DNA from: CAJGCS01 sp045589955 | GTDB lineage: Bacteria > Bacillota_I > Bacilli_A > ML615J-28 > CAG-313 | Reading direction: 5' to 3' | DNA length: 30,392 bases | Assembly: GCA_045589955.1 (NCBI GenBank) | Contig: JAZNQD010000073.1 | Location: 1 to 30,392 of the forward strand | In this document: positions 1 to 10,200 of the stretch, piece by piece | Layout: each line of letters begins with the position of its first letter | Numbering within the stretch: the first letter of the stretch is position 1 | The notes under the pieces: generated by a model | Told to the model about the DNA's origin: nothing | Databases searched by the model: none | Seen by the model: only the letters and a program-made list of their open reading frames with translations | Made by a program: the position numbers and the translations under genes

Positions 1-516
1 GTTTATAAAAATATTAATGAAAAATTAAATCTTAAAGTTTATATATTACCCAAACTAGGTATTAAATTTAAACTTAATAAATTATTATCTCGGTATAAAA
101 ATCAAACATTTACGAATATGTTAATGATAATTATAAATGAGGTTAAAAATATTGAAGATAGAAAAAAAATTTGTCATGACTTTTTGAGAATTATAAACGT
201 TAGAACGATTAAAATAAATTATTATTATGACTATTTGAAATATCCGAGTTCATATGTATATTTATTAGCCTGGTTGAACCTAAGTTATATTAAAAGCTTA
301 CTTGACAAATATACAAACCGGGTTGACAAAGAAAATTATAATGTTATAATTTCTTCCAATATAAATGATGCGTATATACATGTTGATTTTGTTTTTCCGA
401 TTATTTCTTTTATTTATATATTAATTAAAAATCTTAAAGTTATTATAAAGGGGATTATAAAACATGGAACATCCAATAAGCGAACTATTAAAACTTTCGG
501 TCGAAAGTATTACTAA
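1..516 (+). CDS. ytfI: DUF2953 / YtfI-like membrane protein, 5' end cut by window
   Basis: The frame is open from base 1, so the gene begins before the window; the ATG at 118 is internal. The visible 171 residues are Lys/Ile/Asn-rich. A hydrophobic stretch near the C-terminus is followed by a basic tail. This size, the C-terminal shape and the position immediately upstream of gerW fit the DUF2953 protein YtfI, which precedes ytfJ in Bacillus. The assignment rests more on synteny than on a diagnostic motif. The last 53 bases overlap the start of gerW, and the gerW ribosome binding site lies inside this gene, so the two are probably translated as a coupled pair. Function is unknown; a sporulation role is inferred from the partner only. 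Confidence 0.6.
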   Translation, partial: VYKNINEKLNLKVYILPKLGIKFKLNKLLSRYKNQTFTNMLMIIINEVKNIEDRKKICHDFLRIINVRTIKINYYYDYLKYPSSYVYLLAWLNLSYIKSLLDKYTNRVDKENYNVIISSNINDAYIHVDFVFPIISFIYILIKNLKVIIKGIIKHGTSNKRTIKTFGRKYY

Positions 517-823
517 TGTCATTGATGTAGACATTATAATTGGTAACCCAATTAAGTTAGAAAGAACAACACTTATCCCAATTTCAAAGATAAAATGTGG
601 ATTTGTATCAGGAGGAATAGATCAAAAACAAGTTGATTTAAATAAAACTCCTTTTGGTGGAGGAGCTGGAGCCCATGCCAACATTACTCCTATTGCATTT
701 ATTGTTGAAACTAATAATGAAGTTAAAATTCTTCATTTAGATGAGGGAGCACATAAATTTGAAACTGTAATCGATATGGCTAAAGATGTTGTTGAAAAAC
801 TAAATATTCAAAAAAATAATTAA
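464..823 (+). CDS. gerW: GerW/YtfJ family sporulation protein
   Basis: A 119-residue protein opening MEHPISELLKLSVESI, the usual start of the GerW (YtfJ) family. It also has the family core: a VDVDIIIGNPI segment, a PISKIKCGFVSGG segment and a Gly-rich GGGAGAHANITPIAFIV segment (about residues 63-81). GerW is found in spore formers and in Bacillus is needed for normal germination, but its biochemistry is not established. The protein is shorter than the Bacillus version at the C-terminus. The ATG is preceded by AAAGGGG at a good distance inside the upstream gene, and the family start agrees with it. Its presence is one of several signs that this organism sporulates. Confidence 0.9.
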   Translation: MEHPISELLKLSVESITNVIDVDIIIGNPIKLERTTLIPISKIKCGFVSGGIDQKQVDLNKTPFGGGAGAHANITPIAFIVETNNEVKILHLDEGAHKFETVIDMAKDVVEKLNIQKNN

Positions 824-845
824 TATTCATTAAAAAGATTCTAAA

Positions 846-867
846 TATGGTATAATGTATTTAGGTG
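846..867 (+). promoter_or_regulatory. Extended -10 promoter for the flavoprotein gene
   Basis: TATAAT at 851-856 is preceded by TGG (848-850), an extended -10 box; no good -35 is visible. The box overlaps an ATG at 855. This is why that ATG is rejected as the start in favour of the one at 873, which follows AGGTGATA. The predicted leader is only about 10 bases. Confidence 0.6.
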
Positions 868-872
868 ATAGT

Positions 873-2093
873 ATGAAGAAAGTTACAATTATTGGTGCTG
901 GCGCAGCCGGGTTAATGGCATCAATTTATTTAAAAGAACAAGCAGTTAAAAATAATCACGATTTAGAAGTAGTAGTACTGGAAAAAAATGACCGTGTTGG
1001 TAAGAAAATTTTATCTACTGGCAATGGTAAATGTAATTTTTCAAATGTTTATTTAGAACCTAAGTACTATAACAATCCTGAATTTGTTAAGCCTATTTTA
1101 GAGTCTTTTTCTCATTCTAACTTACAAGAATGGTTTAGAGAAAAAGGACTTCTTTCTAAAGTTGACAAAGAAGGACGTATCTATCCTCTTACAGAAACCG
1201 CAAGTAGTGTTTTAGATATTTTTCGTCTTGAATTAGAAAAGAGAAATATTCATGTAATGACATCCTTTGATGTTTCTAAAATCAAACAAAAAGGCAGTGG
1301 GTATATAGTAAGTGATGGTAAAAATAATATATATACTGATTACTTGATTATTGCAACAGGGGGCCTTTCAGCGCCTGTTTTAGGAAGCTCTGGTACGGGT
1401 CATAAAATTTTAAAAGAAATGGGCGTTTCTTTAACAAAGATGCAACCAGGACTTGTAGGAATAAAAACAAATAAAGAAAGTATTCGTTCTTTATCGGGAT
1501 TACGTATGAAAGCATTAGTAAAACTGTACGAAGAAAATTCGCTTGTTAAGGAAGAACAAGGAGAAATTCAGTTTAAAGATGATGGCATTAGTGGTATTGT
1601 TATTATGAATATTGCATCAAAGATCAAAAATATTTCTAATGCCAGTCTAGTAGTTGATATGCTACCCACTTTACAAGAGGAAGATATTTTTAATTATTTA
1701 ATAAATAAACAAAAAGATTATGGTAATTTTAATATAAATCAACTATTAATAGGATTATTACCTAATATATTAGCTCTAAAGATTTTAAAAGATTTAAGTT
1801 TTAAAGATAATATAAAAATTAAACACCTTCATAAAGAGGATTTAAGTAAGATAGTTAAAATAATCAAAAACTATCAATTCAAAGTTGTTTCTTTATATGG
1901 CTTTGATCGTTCTCAAGTAACTGTTGGGGGAATTGATTTAAAAGAAGTTGATAATAACTTAGAACTTAAAAAACTACCTAACATTTTCCTTTGTGGAGAG
2001 ATATTAGATATCGATGGTATGTGTGGAGGATATAATCTTCATTTTGCTTTTGCGAGTGCAGTTTTAGTGGCTAAGTCAATTATTAATAAGTAG
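873..2093 (+). CDS. HI0933/YtfP-type FAD-dependent oxidoreductase
   Basis: A 406-residue flavoprotein. The N-terminus (MKKVTIIGAGAAGLMAS) is a Rossmann dinucleotide-binding motif. KILSTGNGKCNFSN follows near residue 45, and the C-terminus has GEILDIDGMCGGYNLHFAFA, all hallmarks of the HI0933 family (YtfP, BaiN). Members bind FAD and are annotated as NAD(P)/FAD-dependent oxidoreductases. Physiological substrates are mostly unknown; some clostridial relatives reduce bile-acid intermediates, which cannot be inferred here. The start is taken at 873 because the ATG at 855 lies inside the promoter and 873 has a GGTGAT ribosome site. A ytxK-like gene follows after 7 bases, probably in one operon. 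Confidence 0.88.
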   Translation: MKKVTIIGAGAAGLMASIYLKEQAVKNNHDLEVVVLEKNDRVGKKILSTGNGKCNFSNVYLEPKYYNNPEFVKPILESFSHSNLQEWFREKGLLSKVDKEGRIYPLTETASSVLDIFRLELEKRNIHVMTSFDVSKIKQKGSGYIVSDGKNNIYTDYLIIATGGLSAPVLGSSGTGHKILKEMGVSLTKMQPGLVGIKTNKESIRSLSGLRMKALVKLYEENSLVKEEQGEIQFKDDGISGIVIMNIASKIKNISNASLVVDMLPTLQEEDIFNYLINKQKDYGNFNINQLLIGLLPNILALKILKDLSFKDNIKIKHLHKEDLSKIVKIIKNYQFKVVSLYGFDRSQVTVGGIDLKEVDNNLELKKLPNIFLCGEILDIDGMCGGYNLHFAFASAVLVAKSIINK

Positions 2094-2100
2094 GTGGACA

Positions 2101-3126
2101 ATGAAACTAAGTGATGAAATAATTTTAAAAATAGTTGATACTTTTGATGAAGCATCAAAGATTTATTACAATGTTGCGATAGACGAAGATAATGATAATA
2201 CATCTGTCACAAACTACAATATATATATCAAAAGAACAAACTATTATGAATGTTTATTAAAAATGATAGATTATTATCTAGGGAATATTGAACTAGATAT
2301 TGAAGAAGAACCATTAAACAAGATCAATGCTTTGTTTGAAGATTTAGATGAAACATTAAAAAATCATTCTTTAACAAATGAAGAAATGCGTCGAGCACTA
2401 TTACTGCTTGATATTAATGGATTTAAGCATTTAAACTTTCCACTTGACTACATTACTCCCGATGTTATTGGTACTATTTGTACATATATTATTGGGAATT
2501 TGTATACTCAAGAAGTAAATTTGTTAGACTTCAACTTCGGTGTTGGAAATCTTGCCTTTTATATTGCTAATAATTTAGAGATAAAGGTTAATTTGTTTGG
2601 TGTGGAAAATCACAGCTTACTTGTAAATGTTTCTGCTCATAAAGCTGATATGATGGAAGAGGAACTAATACTATTCCATCAAGATGCTCTAGAAGTCTTG
2701 CCAAAAGATATGGACTTAATTGTCAGCGACATTGCAACAAACGATTATCAAAATGATAACTATCATTCATTTTTATATGATAATGGTGTAAGATACTTTC
2801 CTTATCTAGCTATAGAAAGATATCTTGATGTTGAAAACAATCCATTATATATTTATATAATTGATAATAACTTCTTTAATAAAGAAGGATCAGATAAATT
2901 TAAAACAATGTTATCAGAAAAAGGTAATATCTTAAGTTTAATTGCTTTACCAACAAATTTCTTTTTAAATGAAGAAGATGCGAAATCAATTCTTGTTATG
3001 ACCAAGAAAAAAGAAGGTTTAAAACAAGGAAACAGCTCTGTTTTCATGTTGCCAAAAATCGAAGAAAAAGAAGCATTTATGAAAATAGTGCATGAAATAA
3101 TTAAACACATAAAGAACAATAAATAG
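2101..3126 (+). CDS. ytxK: YtxK-like class I SAM-methyltransferase-fold protein
   Basis: A 341-residue protein. The N-terminal third is acidic and helical. A Rossmann-like half contains LLDFNFGVGNLAFYIA (SAM motif I, around residues 141-156). The acidic FGVENHSLLVNVSAHKADM (motif II) and a DLIVSDIATNDY segment at the motif IV position follow. This layout fits the N6-adenine methyltransferase-like YtxK family, which sits near ytfJ and ackA in Bacillus. Active adenine methyltransferases have (D/N)PP(Y/F) at motif IV; here it reads DIATN, so DNA methylation is doubtful. SAM binding may persist. The start has GGTGG just upstream, and a strong terminator follows the stop. Confidence 0.75.
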   Translation: MKLSDEIILKIVDTFDEASKIYYNVAIDEDNDNTSVTNYNIYIKRTNYYECLLKMIDYYLGNIELDIEEEPLNKINALFEDLDETLKNHSLTNEEMRRALLLLDINGFKHLNFPLDYITPDVIGTICTYIIGNLYTQEVNLLDFNFGVGNLAFYIANNLEIKVNLFGVENHSLLVNVSAHKADMMEEELILFHQDALEVLPKDMDLIVSDIATNDYQNDNYHSFLYDNGVRYFPYLAIERYLDVENNPLYIYIIDNNFFNKEGSDKFKTMLSEKGNILSLIALPTNFFLNEEDAKSILVMTKKKEGLKQGNSSVFMLPKIEEKEAFMKIVHEIIKHIKNNK

Positions 3127-3153
3127 CAGCTAATAATTTAGCTGCTATTTTTT
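3122..3153 (+). terminator. Intrinsic terminator after ytxK-like gene
   Basis: A 12-bp perfect stem (AATAGCAGCTAA / TTAGCTGCTATT) with a TAAT loop and a T run. The stem begins within the stop codon of the upstream gene. Confidence 0.9.
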
Positions 3154-3220
3154 AAATAAAAAATGTAAAAAAGAAATATCTTTCGAAATATATTAGTGAT
3201 TAATATATTAGGAGGAAACT

Positions 3221-5080
3221 ATGAAAATATTTATAACTATATTAATTTCTACTATCGCTTTGTTATCAAGTAATATTGTAAAGACAAAAAATAATTTAAC
3301 ATTAACCCCTCTTGTTTGTGTAGCTGGGCATGATTATTCTTATTTACTTGAGCAAGATGGATATGATATTGTTTCAAAAGAGGTTGATTTTAATAGTGTT
3401 GGTACATATTATGTGACATATTTAGAACCAAATACTAAAGAATTATTAACTAGAAGAGTTGATGTTATTAATAAACAAGACTTTACAAATGATATCTATT
3501 ATCGTTATGATAAGAAGGAATTAGTAAAATCCAACTATGAGTTTGTAGATGCGTGTTCTTATGAAAATAGAAATTATTTACTTGAAGTTGAAGTTGGTGA
3601 TTCAAACAAACATAATCTAATTATAACGGAAATTATAAATTGTAAGATTGCAAAACAAAAAATTATCAAAAATAATATTGAGGCCACATTTAATAAAATA
3701 CTTGTTGATGATGAAGGAATATATATTCTTGGTACTGTCTATAAAGAAGGATATAGTATTGATATATATACATTAAAGGTAGATTTTGATTTAAATCTTC
3801 TATTTGAATCTAATATTGGAGGTAGCGGTGTCGATAATCTTAATGATGCCATTTTATACGGGGAATATATATATCTTGTAGGGGATACAACTTCATCAGG
3901 TGGTCTTTTTCCTGGGGTAAGAAAGGAAGAAGATGGTTTTGTTATGAAAATAACAAAAGATTTTTTTAATGTTGATGATGTTTGTTTAAGTACTTTAAAC
4001 AATATCAACATATATCAAAAACTAACAATTAAAGATGATTGTCTTTACATTCTTGAACAATACGCAAGTACTGATAAAGTAATGTATAATTTACAAATAA
4101 ATTCGCTTGACTTAAAAATAGTCAAAAAAGAAAACTTTGTAAATAGTTTTGGTTTAACCCCGCATCGACTTGTTAGTAACGATTTAGGTGTATTTCTATT
4201 ATGTAATCAATACAATTATATGTTAGATCGTTATGCAACACGTATTTATCAAGTGACTACTGATGCGAAACCATATTTGTATTATGACTATGCAAACTCA
4301 GGAAATGAAAGTAGACATGTTGTAGATGTACAATATGTTAACAATAATATGGTCATATTAACTTATGATTATAATTCAAGAACATCAAAATTGCTTATAA
4401 AAGGATGCGGAAAGGAAGAAGATATTGTTTTAAATGTTGATGTTGAAGCACCATATAAGTTTATTAGTGATAATACTTTTTTAACAAGTACAAGATGTTT
4501 CGTTGATTACATATATATTAAAAAAACTGATGATGAAGTATTAATAAATAATGAAAAAGTAAATCTTTCGGATAAATCAATAATAAATACAAATTCAAAT
4601 CTATTTGGAAGTTATCAAAATACATATATATATGAGACAAATAAATTAATGTTTGTTTATGATGAAAATATATATGTACCTTTAGAAACAAGTGTAATTA
4701 ACAATGAAACCTTTGATAATCATCTTTGTTTAACCTTTAATGGTAAGGGCCTATTAAATAATACTTTAATAAGCAGTGGTTATATTATTGATAAAGTTGG
4801 AAACTATCAACTTGAGGTTTTTGGCAAAGATAATGAACGAAAAATATATAATTTTAAAGTTGAAGAATTTAGTAATAAGGACTTTAATAAGAAAGAAGAA
4901 CCAAAACTTCTTGAAGTAAATAATAAATTAAATCGATTAGACCAAAACAATGTAATTAGTTTTGGTGATAATATATATAACGAAATAACAAAGACATATC
5001 ACTTTTGGCTTTTACTTATTCCTGTTATTCTTTTAGTAGTGAGCCTAATTTTAATTTTTAGGAGAAAACATGAGAAATAA
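3221..5080 (+). CDS. Membrane-anchored beta-propeller/Ig-like protein, function unknown
   Basis: Not a recognised named protein. The 619 residues begin with a signal-peptide-like segment (basic start, hydrophobic to about residue 18). A short Ig-like stretch (about 30-85) ends in VGTYYVTYLEPNTKELL, resembling the cell-surface Ig-like fold DUF5011. A long region of repeated beta-strand blocks (about 95-480) includes GGSGVDNLND...EYIYLVGDTTS...DGFVMKI, which resembles SBBP-type propeller repeats. A second Ig-like stretch (about 500-560) contains DKVGNYQLEVFGKD. A single transmembrane helix follows (about 594-612), with a basic RRKHEK tail. The protein should sit outside the membrane with a short cytoplasmic tail. 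The start has AGGAGGAAACT upstream. The next gene overlaps by 11 bases and encodes a protein of the same architecture. Confidence 0.6.
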   Translation: MKIFITILISTIALLSSNIVKTKNNLTLTPLVCVAGHDYSYLLEQDGYDIVSKEVDFNSVGTYYVTYLEPNTKELLTRRVDVINKQDFTNDIYYRYDKKELVKSNYEFVDACSYENRNYLLEVEVGDSNKHNLIITEIINCKIAKQKIIKNNIEATFNKILVDDEGIYILGTVYKEGYSIDIYTLKVDFDLNLLFESNIGGSGVDNLNDAILYGEYIYLVGDTTSSGGLFPGVRKEEDGFVMKITKDFFNVDDVCLSTLNNINIYQKLTIKDDCLYILEQYASTDKVMYNLQINSLDLKIVKKENFVNSFGLTPHRLVSNDLGVFLLCNQYNYMLDRYATRIYQVTTDAKPYLYYDYANSGNESRHVVDVQYVNNNMVILTYDYNSRTSKLLIKGCGKEEDIVLNVDVEAPYKFISDNTFLTSTRCFVDYIYIKKTDDEVLINNEKVNLSDKSIINTNSNLFGSYQNTYIYETNKLMFVYDENIYVPLETSVINNETFDNHLCLTFNGKGLLNNTLISSGYIIDKVGNYQLEVFGKDNERKIYNFKVEEFSNKDFNKKEEPKLLEVNNKLNRLDQNNVISFGDNIYNEITKTYHFWLLLIPVILLVVSLILIFRRKHEK

Positions 5081-7211
5081 GATTATTATAGCTTTTGTAT
5101 TGGCTATCATTATATTCCTTAATTTTAATAATGTTAATGCAAATAATGACCCGAATGAATATCATTTTACTCTCGAAAATCAAATTGATCTACCAAAGGG
5201 CAAACAAGGAATTTATATTAATCAGGAAACTTATTTAGTATATGACAATAAGTCAATTGATATATATATTTTAAGCAATAAAATAACACTTTCTGATAAA
5301 TATACTTGTCATGATTTTTATAATAACAGTCTTTTTATTTGTTCTAATGCTAAGCTTTATATAGTTAACCTTAACTTACTAAGTATTAAAGAATTTGAAT
5401 TAGGTTTAAAAATCAATGATATTTTAGTAGATGAGTATATTTATCTTGTGGGGAATACAAATAATAACCCATCCATATTGTTGTTAAATCTTAAGGGGGA
5501 ATTTGAAAAAACAATAATTTATGAAGGAGATGGATATGCTCAATTCGAAAGTATCCACAAGATAGACGATAACGAACTATTATTAATCGGAAACAAAGAT
5601 GCTTTTTTTGAACATCAAGAATTTTCAAAAGTTGGTAATAAAGGAGATATTAAAAGTTTTATCTTTGTGGTTGATAAGACCTTAAGAAAAAAAGATGAAT
5701 ACTACTTTAATGAATATACGTCAAATGAAGCGGTTATTTCGATTGGAATCGATAAAAATATTAATATAATTTTACAAACAGAAGATAGCAACTATTTTTA
5801 TTGCTTAGATAAAAATTTGTCTCTTCAAAACTACTTTATTTTAGATGAAGGCTATCAGTATTATTATATTCCTAACCGATTAGAGGAAATATTATTGATT
5901 AGAAAACAGGTCAATCAATTTGATATTGGTATTTACAATAATAGTTTTAGTTCAATTTTTCATATTCCTTATCAATTAATTAATTTTGAATTAGTTGATG
6001 GAGGTATTGCTTTTTGTTTTAATAATAACATTAGCCTATACAGTGAATATCATATAACCAAGAAAGAACCACTAGTCTTAAGTAAATTAAAATATGATGT
6101 TGATGCAACAAATCATTTTCAAGTGGCTTCGTTCTTTGAGGAACTTGCAATTAATCTAGATCATTTTACTCCTTTTCATATACATATGATCAGTGGTAAT
6201 TATCAAGCCTTTTATAAAGCGATAAATACCTTTGGAAACGAAATTACTATAACAACAGATGTTATTGTTAAGGATTTTGTTAATGTAATTGATGGAGGTA
6301 TCTATAATATTAATACTAAACTTCAGTTTTTTGGAAACGCCACTTTAAATGAGGAAAATATTAACAATGGTCATACTCTAAAAGATGTCGGCAAGTACGA
6401 GCTTATTTTAACCAATGTGAATGGAATATCAAAAATATATCGATTTGAAGTTGTGGATAATTATTATAAAGATAATGATCATTATGTTCTTGATACAGAA
6501 TATAGTCTTAATCCAAATGAAGAAATCATAATCGAGTATGAGCTAGACGACATTTATAAGGTACAATATTTTATTATAAATGGTAGTGAATATTACGAAT
6601 TTGAACAAGTTAATAACAAAGCACTATTAAAATTATATGGTAGCGATAAGTTTAACTATGAAATAAAAAAAATTGAAAGTATAGTTTTAGAAGAAGGTGA
6701 TATTAATTTAGATGAAGAAATAAGTATTTTAACTAGAAAAACTTTACCAAATATTAATGTCTTTTCGAATTCAAATCAATCAATATATGAGATCCATGTT
6801 TCATATGAAGATAAAGAACAAACATTTGTAGATCTGTGCTTTATTGAATCAAATAATAATATTAAAAAAACATATCTTAAAGATACATCACTTGTAACAA
6901 GCAATGCAAATGTTGTTTTACAATATGAGTTAGGAGACGGTTTAATTCAAGAAGGAAATCTTTTTAATATAGTCGGTGAAAATGTAAAAACTACTGTTGA
7001 GTTTGCGAATGAAGAGATTATTATTAAAATATATCCTAATAAAAGTATTAGAAGTATTAATGTAAACAATAAAAATATATATGTAACCAATAATGATAAA
7101 CTTAATTTATATATATTAATAATTTCTATATTAAGTAGTATAATTATAATTTCATCAACTGTTATTACACTTATTTTTAAGAAAAAAATTAGGAAGGTTA
7201 ATAGAATATAA
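5070..7211 (+). CDS. Second membrane-anchored propeller/Ig-like protein, probable paralogue of 3221-5080
   Basis: 713 residues, unrecognised. A signal peptide (about 1-25, with a likely cleavage after VNA) precedes a long beta-rich region of short repeated strand blocks such as EYIYLVGNTNNNPSILLLNLKGE. That block closely echoes the IYLVGDT block of the upstream protein. An Ig-like segment around residues 410-470 contains KDVGKYELILTNVNGISKIY, again parallel to the neighbour. A C-terminal transmembrane helix (about 680-702) ends in a basic tail (KKKIRKVNRI). The gene overlaps the upstream one by 11 bases and has its own AGGAG site, so the two are co-translated and probably form a pair at the membrane. 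Both are AT-rich like the rest of the window, with no sign of recent transfer. Confidence 0.6.
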   Translation: MRNKIIIAFVLAIIIFLNFNNVNANNDPNEYHFTLENQIDLPKGKQGIYINQETYLVYDNKSIDIYILSNKITLSDKYTCHDFYNNSLFICSNAKLYIVNLNLLSIKEFELGLKINDILVDEYIYLVGNTNNNPSILLLNLKGEFEKTIIYEGDGYAQFESIHKIDDNELLLIGNKDAFFEHQEFSKVGNKGDIKSFIFVVDKTLRKKDEYYFNEYTSNEAVISIGIDKNINIILQTEDSNYFYCLDKNLSLQNYFILDEGYQYYYIPNRLEEILLIRKQVNQFDIGIYNNSFSSIFHIPYQLINFELVDGGIAFCFNNNISLYSEYHITKKEPLVLSKLKYDVDATNHFQVASFFEELAINLDHFTPFHIHMISGNYQAFYKAINTFGNEITITTDVIVKDFVNVIDGGIYNINTKLQFFGNATLNEENINNGHTLKDVGKYELILTNVNGISKIYRFEVVDNYYKDNDHYVLDTEYSLNPNEEIIIEYELDDIYKVQYFIINGSEYYEFEQVNNKALLKLYGSDKFNYEIKKIESIVLEEGDINLDEEISILTRKTLPNINVFSNSNQSIYEIHVSYEDKEQTFVDLCFIESNNNIKKTYLKDTSLVTSNANVVLQYELGDGLIQEGNLFNIVGENVKTTVEFANEEIIIKIYPNKSIRSINVNNKNIYVTNNDKLNLYILIISILSSIIIISSTVITLIFKKKIRKVNRI

Positions 7212-7216
7212 AATAT

Positions 7217-7245
7217 TTGAAAATACTTTTATTTTGTGTTATACT
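7217..7245 (+). promoter_or_regulatory. SigA-type promoter for dnaE operon
   Basis: TTGAAA (7217-7222), a 17-base spacer, and TATACT (7240-7245) preceded by TGT. The leader to the dnaE start is about 45 bases and ends in a strong GGAGGTGAG ribosome site. Confidence 0.75.
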
Positions 7246-7295
7246 AAAAAAGAGGGTTATGCCTTAAAAAGATAATTAAAGATGGAGGTGAGAAT

Positions 7296-10200
7296 ATGAG
7301 CAATAGTGTATCGTATGTGCCGCTTTATTTTAAGAGCGAGTATTCAATGTTACATAGTGCTTGTAAGCTTGCTCCATCTATTTCTTTAGCCAAGGAATAT
7401 GGTTTTGAAAGCCTTGCGATAACTGATTTAAATGTTATGCATGGTGCGCTTAAGTTCTATAATGAATGTAAGAAAAATAATATTAAGCCAATTATTGGTT
7501 TACACTTAGAATATACATATAATGATCAAGTAAGCTCTTTGCTTTTATATGCAACAAATATGTTTGGTTATAAGAATTTAATGAAACTATCAAGCCAAGC
7601 AAAGATAAGTGGAAAGCCAGTTGATCTAGATTTTCTTGCCAAGTGTAATGTTGGAGTTATTGCAATTATTCCAACATTTGAAAATGTTATTGGTTTTTAT
7701 TTGAAAAACCATTTGGATAAAGAAGCAATATCGCATCTATCTTTATTGAAGACTATTTTAAGTCAAGTCTATATTGGTGTGACAATGTTAACTCAGGAAG
7801 ATAAAGAACAGTTTAGTTATATATATGCCTTTGCGAAAAATCGCAATATTGAGATAGTTGATACTACACCTATTAGTTATTTAAATATTGACGATAGTGA
7901 TGCATATCAAACACTATTATCAATTGCAAGTGGCGGAAATCTAGTGAATTTAACAAATCGTGCTACACAAGAATACATGCACTCTGCAGAGGAAATGGAA
8001 TTTTTCTATTCTTGTTATCCTGAAGCAATCATAAATACTACAAAAATAGCCGAAAAATGTAATATTGAATTAGAATTTAAAGGTTACCAATTACCTAAGT
8101 ATTCAAGTGAAATTGATGCTTCATTATATTTAAAAGAATTATGTTATAAAGGTCTTAAAAAACGAATTGTTCAAAATAATATTAGAAGTACTAAAGTTTA
8201 TGAAGAACGTTTAATCTATGAATTAGAAACAATTAAGGAAATGGGGTTTAGCGACTATTTCTTAATTGTTTGGGACTATGTTAAATTTGCAAAGAAGAAT
8301 GGCATATATGTTGGCCCTGGTAGGGGTTCGGCAGCAGCAAGTTTAGTCAGCTATTGTTTAGGTATTACAGATATGGACCCGATATATTATGGTCTTTTAT
8401 TTGAACGTTTCTTAAACAAAGAAAGAATAACAATGCCTGATATTGATATTGATTTCCCTGATGATGCCCGTGATCAAGTTATTGAGTATGTTGGTAAAAA
8501 ATACGGAGAAAATAAAGTTGCTCATATTGCAACATTTGGTACATTTAAAATTAAACTTGCAATAAGAGATACAGCAAGAGTATTAAAAACAAATGAAAAT
8601 TCTCTAAAGCAAGTAATGAAATTCATTGATAAAGCTCACAAATCAAGTTTAAGTGAAACAATTGAAACTAGTGAAGAATTACTAAGATTAATGAGTGATT
8701 ATGAAGATATTGATAAACTTTTAAATATTGCACGTAAAATTGAAGGTTTACCAAGAAATACATCAACGCATGCTGCAGGGATTGTTATGACGACTCATGA
8801 TTTAGTAAATTATACAGCTTTGGATAATGGATTAGATGGTATATATCAAACTCAGTTTGAGGCAAGTGATTTAGAATCATTAGGCCTTCTAAAAATGGAC
8901 TTTTTAGGTTTACGCAATTTAACTACTATTGATCGATGTGTTAAATTAATTCAAAAAGATGATCCCGCATTTGTCCTTCCGAAAACCTATGATGATAAAG
9001 AAGTGTACCAAATGCTTGCAAATGGTGATGTTGACGGTGTTTTCCAATTAGAATCAGAAGGCATGAAAAAAACAATCATGAATTTGAAAGTATCGAAATT
9101 TGATGACATCAATCATGCTTTAGCATTATATCGTCCTGGTCCAATAGATAGTATCCCCACATTTATAAAGCGTAAATTTGGTTTAGAAAAGGTTGAATAT
9201 TATCATCCGGATTTAGAACCAATTTTAAAAGAAACTTATGGTATGATCGTTTATCAAGATCAAATTATGCTTATTGCTAATAAGTTTGCAAAGTATTCAC
9301 TTGGCGAAGCTGATGTATTAAGAAGAGCGGTAAGTAAAAAGAAAAAAGATGTTCTTGAAAGAGAGAGAATTAAGTTTGTAAATTCCTCAGTTAAAGCTGG
9401 ATACCAAGAAGATATTGCTAATAATGTATATGACTATATTGTTAAGTTTGCTGATTACGGTTTTAATAAAGCCCATTCTGTAGCTTATGCTCAAATAGCT
9501 TATATTACTGCTTATCTAAAAAGACATTATTTTATCTACTACTTATCAGTATTAATGAATGGAGTTCTTGGAAGCGATACTGATATCTTAAGATATTACC
9601 AAGCAGCAAATCGTAAGAAAATTAAAGTAGTAGGTCCTAACATTAATCTTAGTGAAGTTTCATTTAGTGTTAATAATAAATGTATTGTTTTCCCATTATC
9701 GGTTATTAAAGGATTAGGTATTGTTAAAACTAATGCATTAATTGACGAAAGAGATAAAAATGGAAAGTTTAAAAATTATGAAGATTTTGTCTTAAGAACA
9801 AAAGATATAGTTGCTTACTCATTAATAGAAAATATTATCTATAGTGGGGCTTTAGATATATTTGGTTTAAGCAAAAAAGCTATGATTGATAATTACAAAA
9901 CAATTATTGAAAAAGAACAATATAGTTTTGTTAAATCAATTGATATTGAATTTGATAAAAGTGAATTTACTTATGGGGAATTAATTCAAAAAGAAAAAGA
10001 AGTAATCGGTTTAAATATTAAATATAATTTCTTTTATCAATATCAATCTTTATATCAAGAAAAACGTCTCTTTAGAATAGAAGCTTTAAAAGAAGGAATG
10101 TATATACGCACTCTTGGTATGGTTAAATATATAAGAAATATTAAAACAAAGGCTGGGGAAACAATGGCTTTTGTTAGTATTGAAGATGAAAAAAATAAAA

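Noticed and set aside
118..120. ATG at 118 as the start of the first gene
   Set aside because: The frame is open from base 1 and no ribosome site precedes 118.
855..875. ATG at 855 as the start of the flavoprotein
   Set aside because: It lies inside the TATAAT box and would leave no leader or ribosome site; the ATG at 873 has GGTGAT and begins the FAD motif normally.
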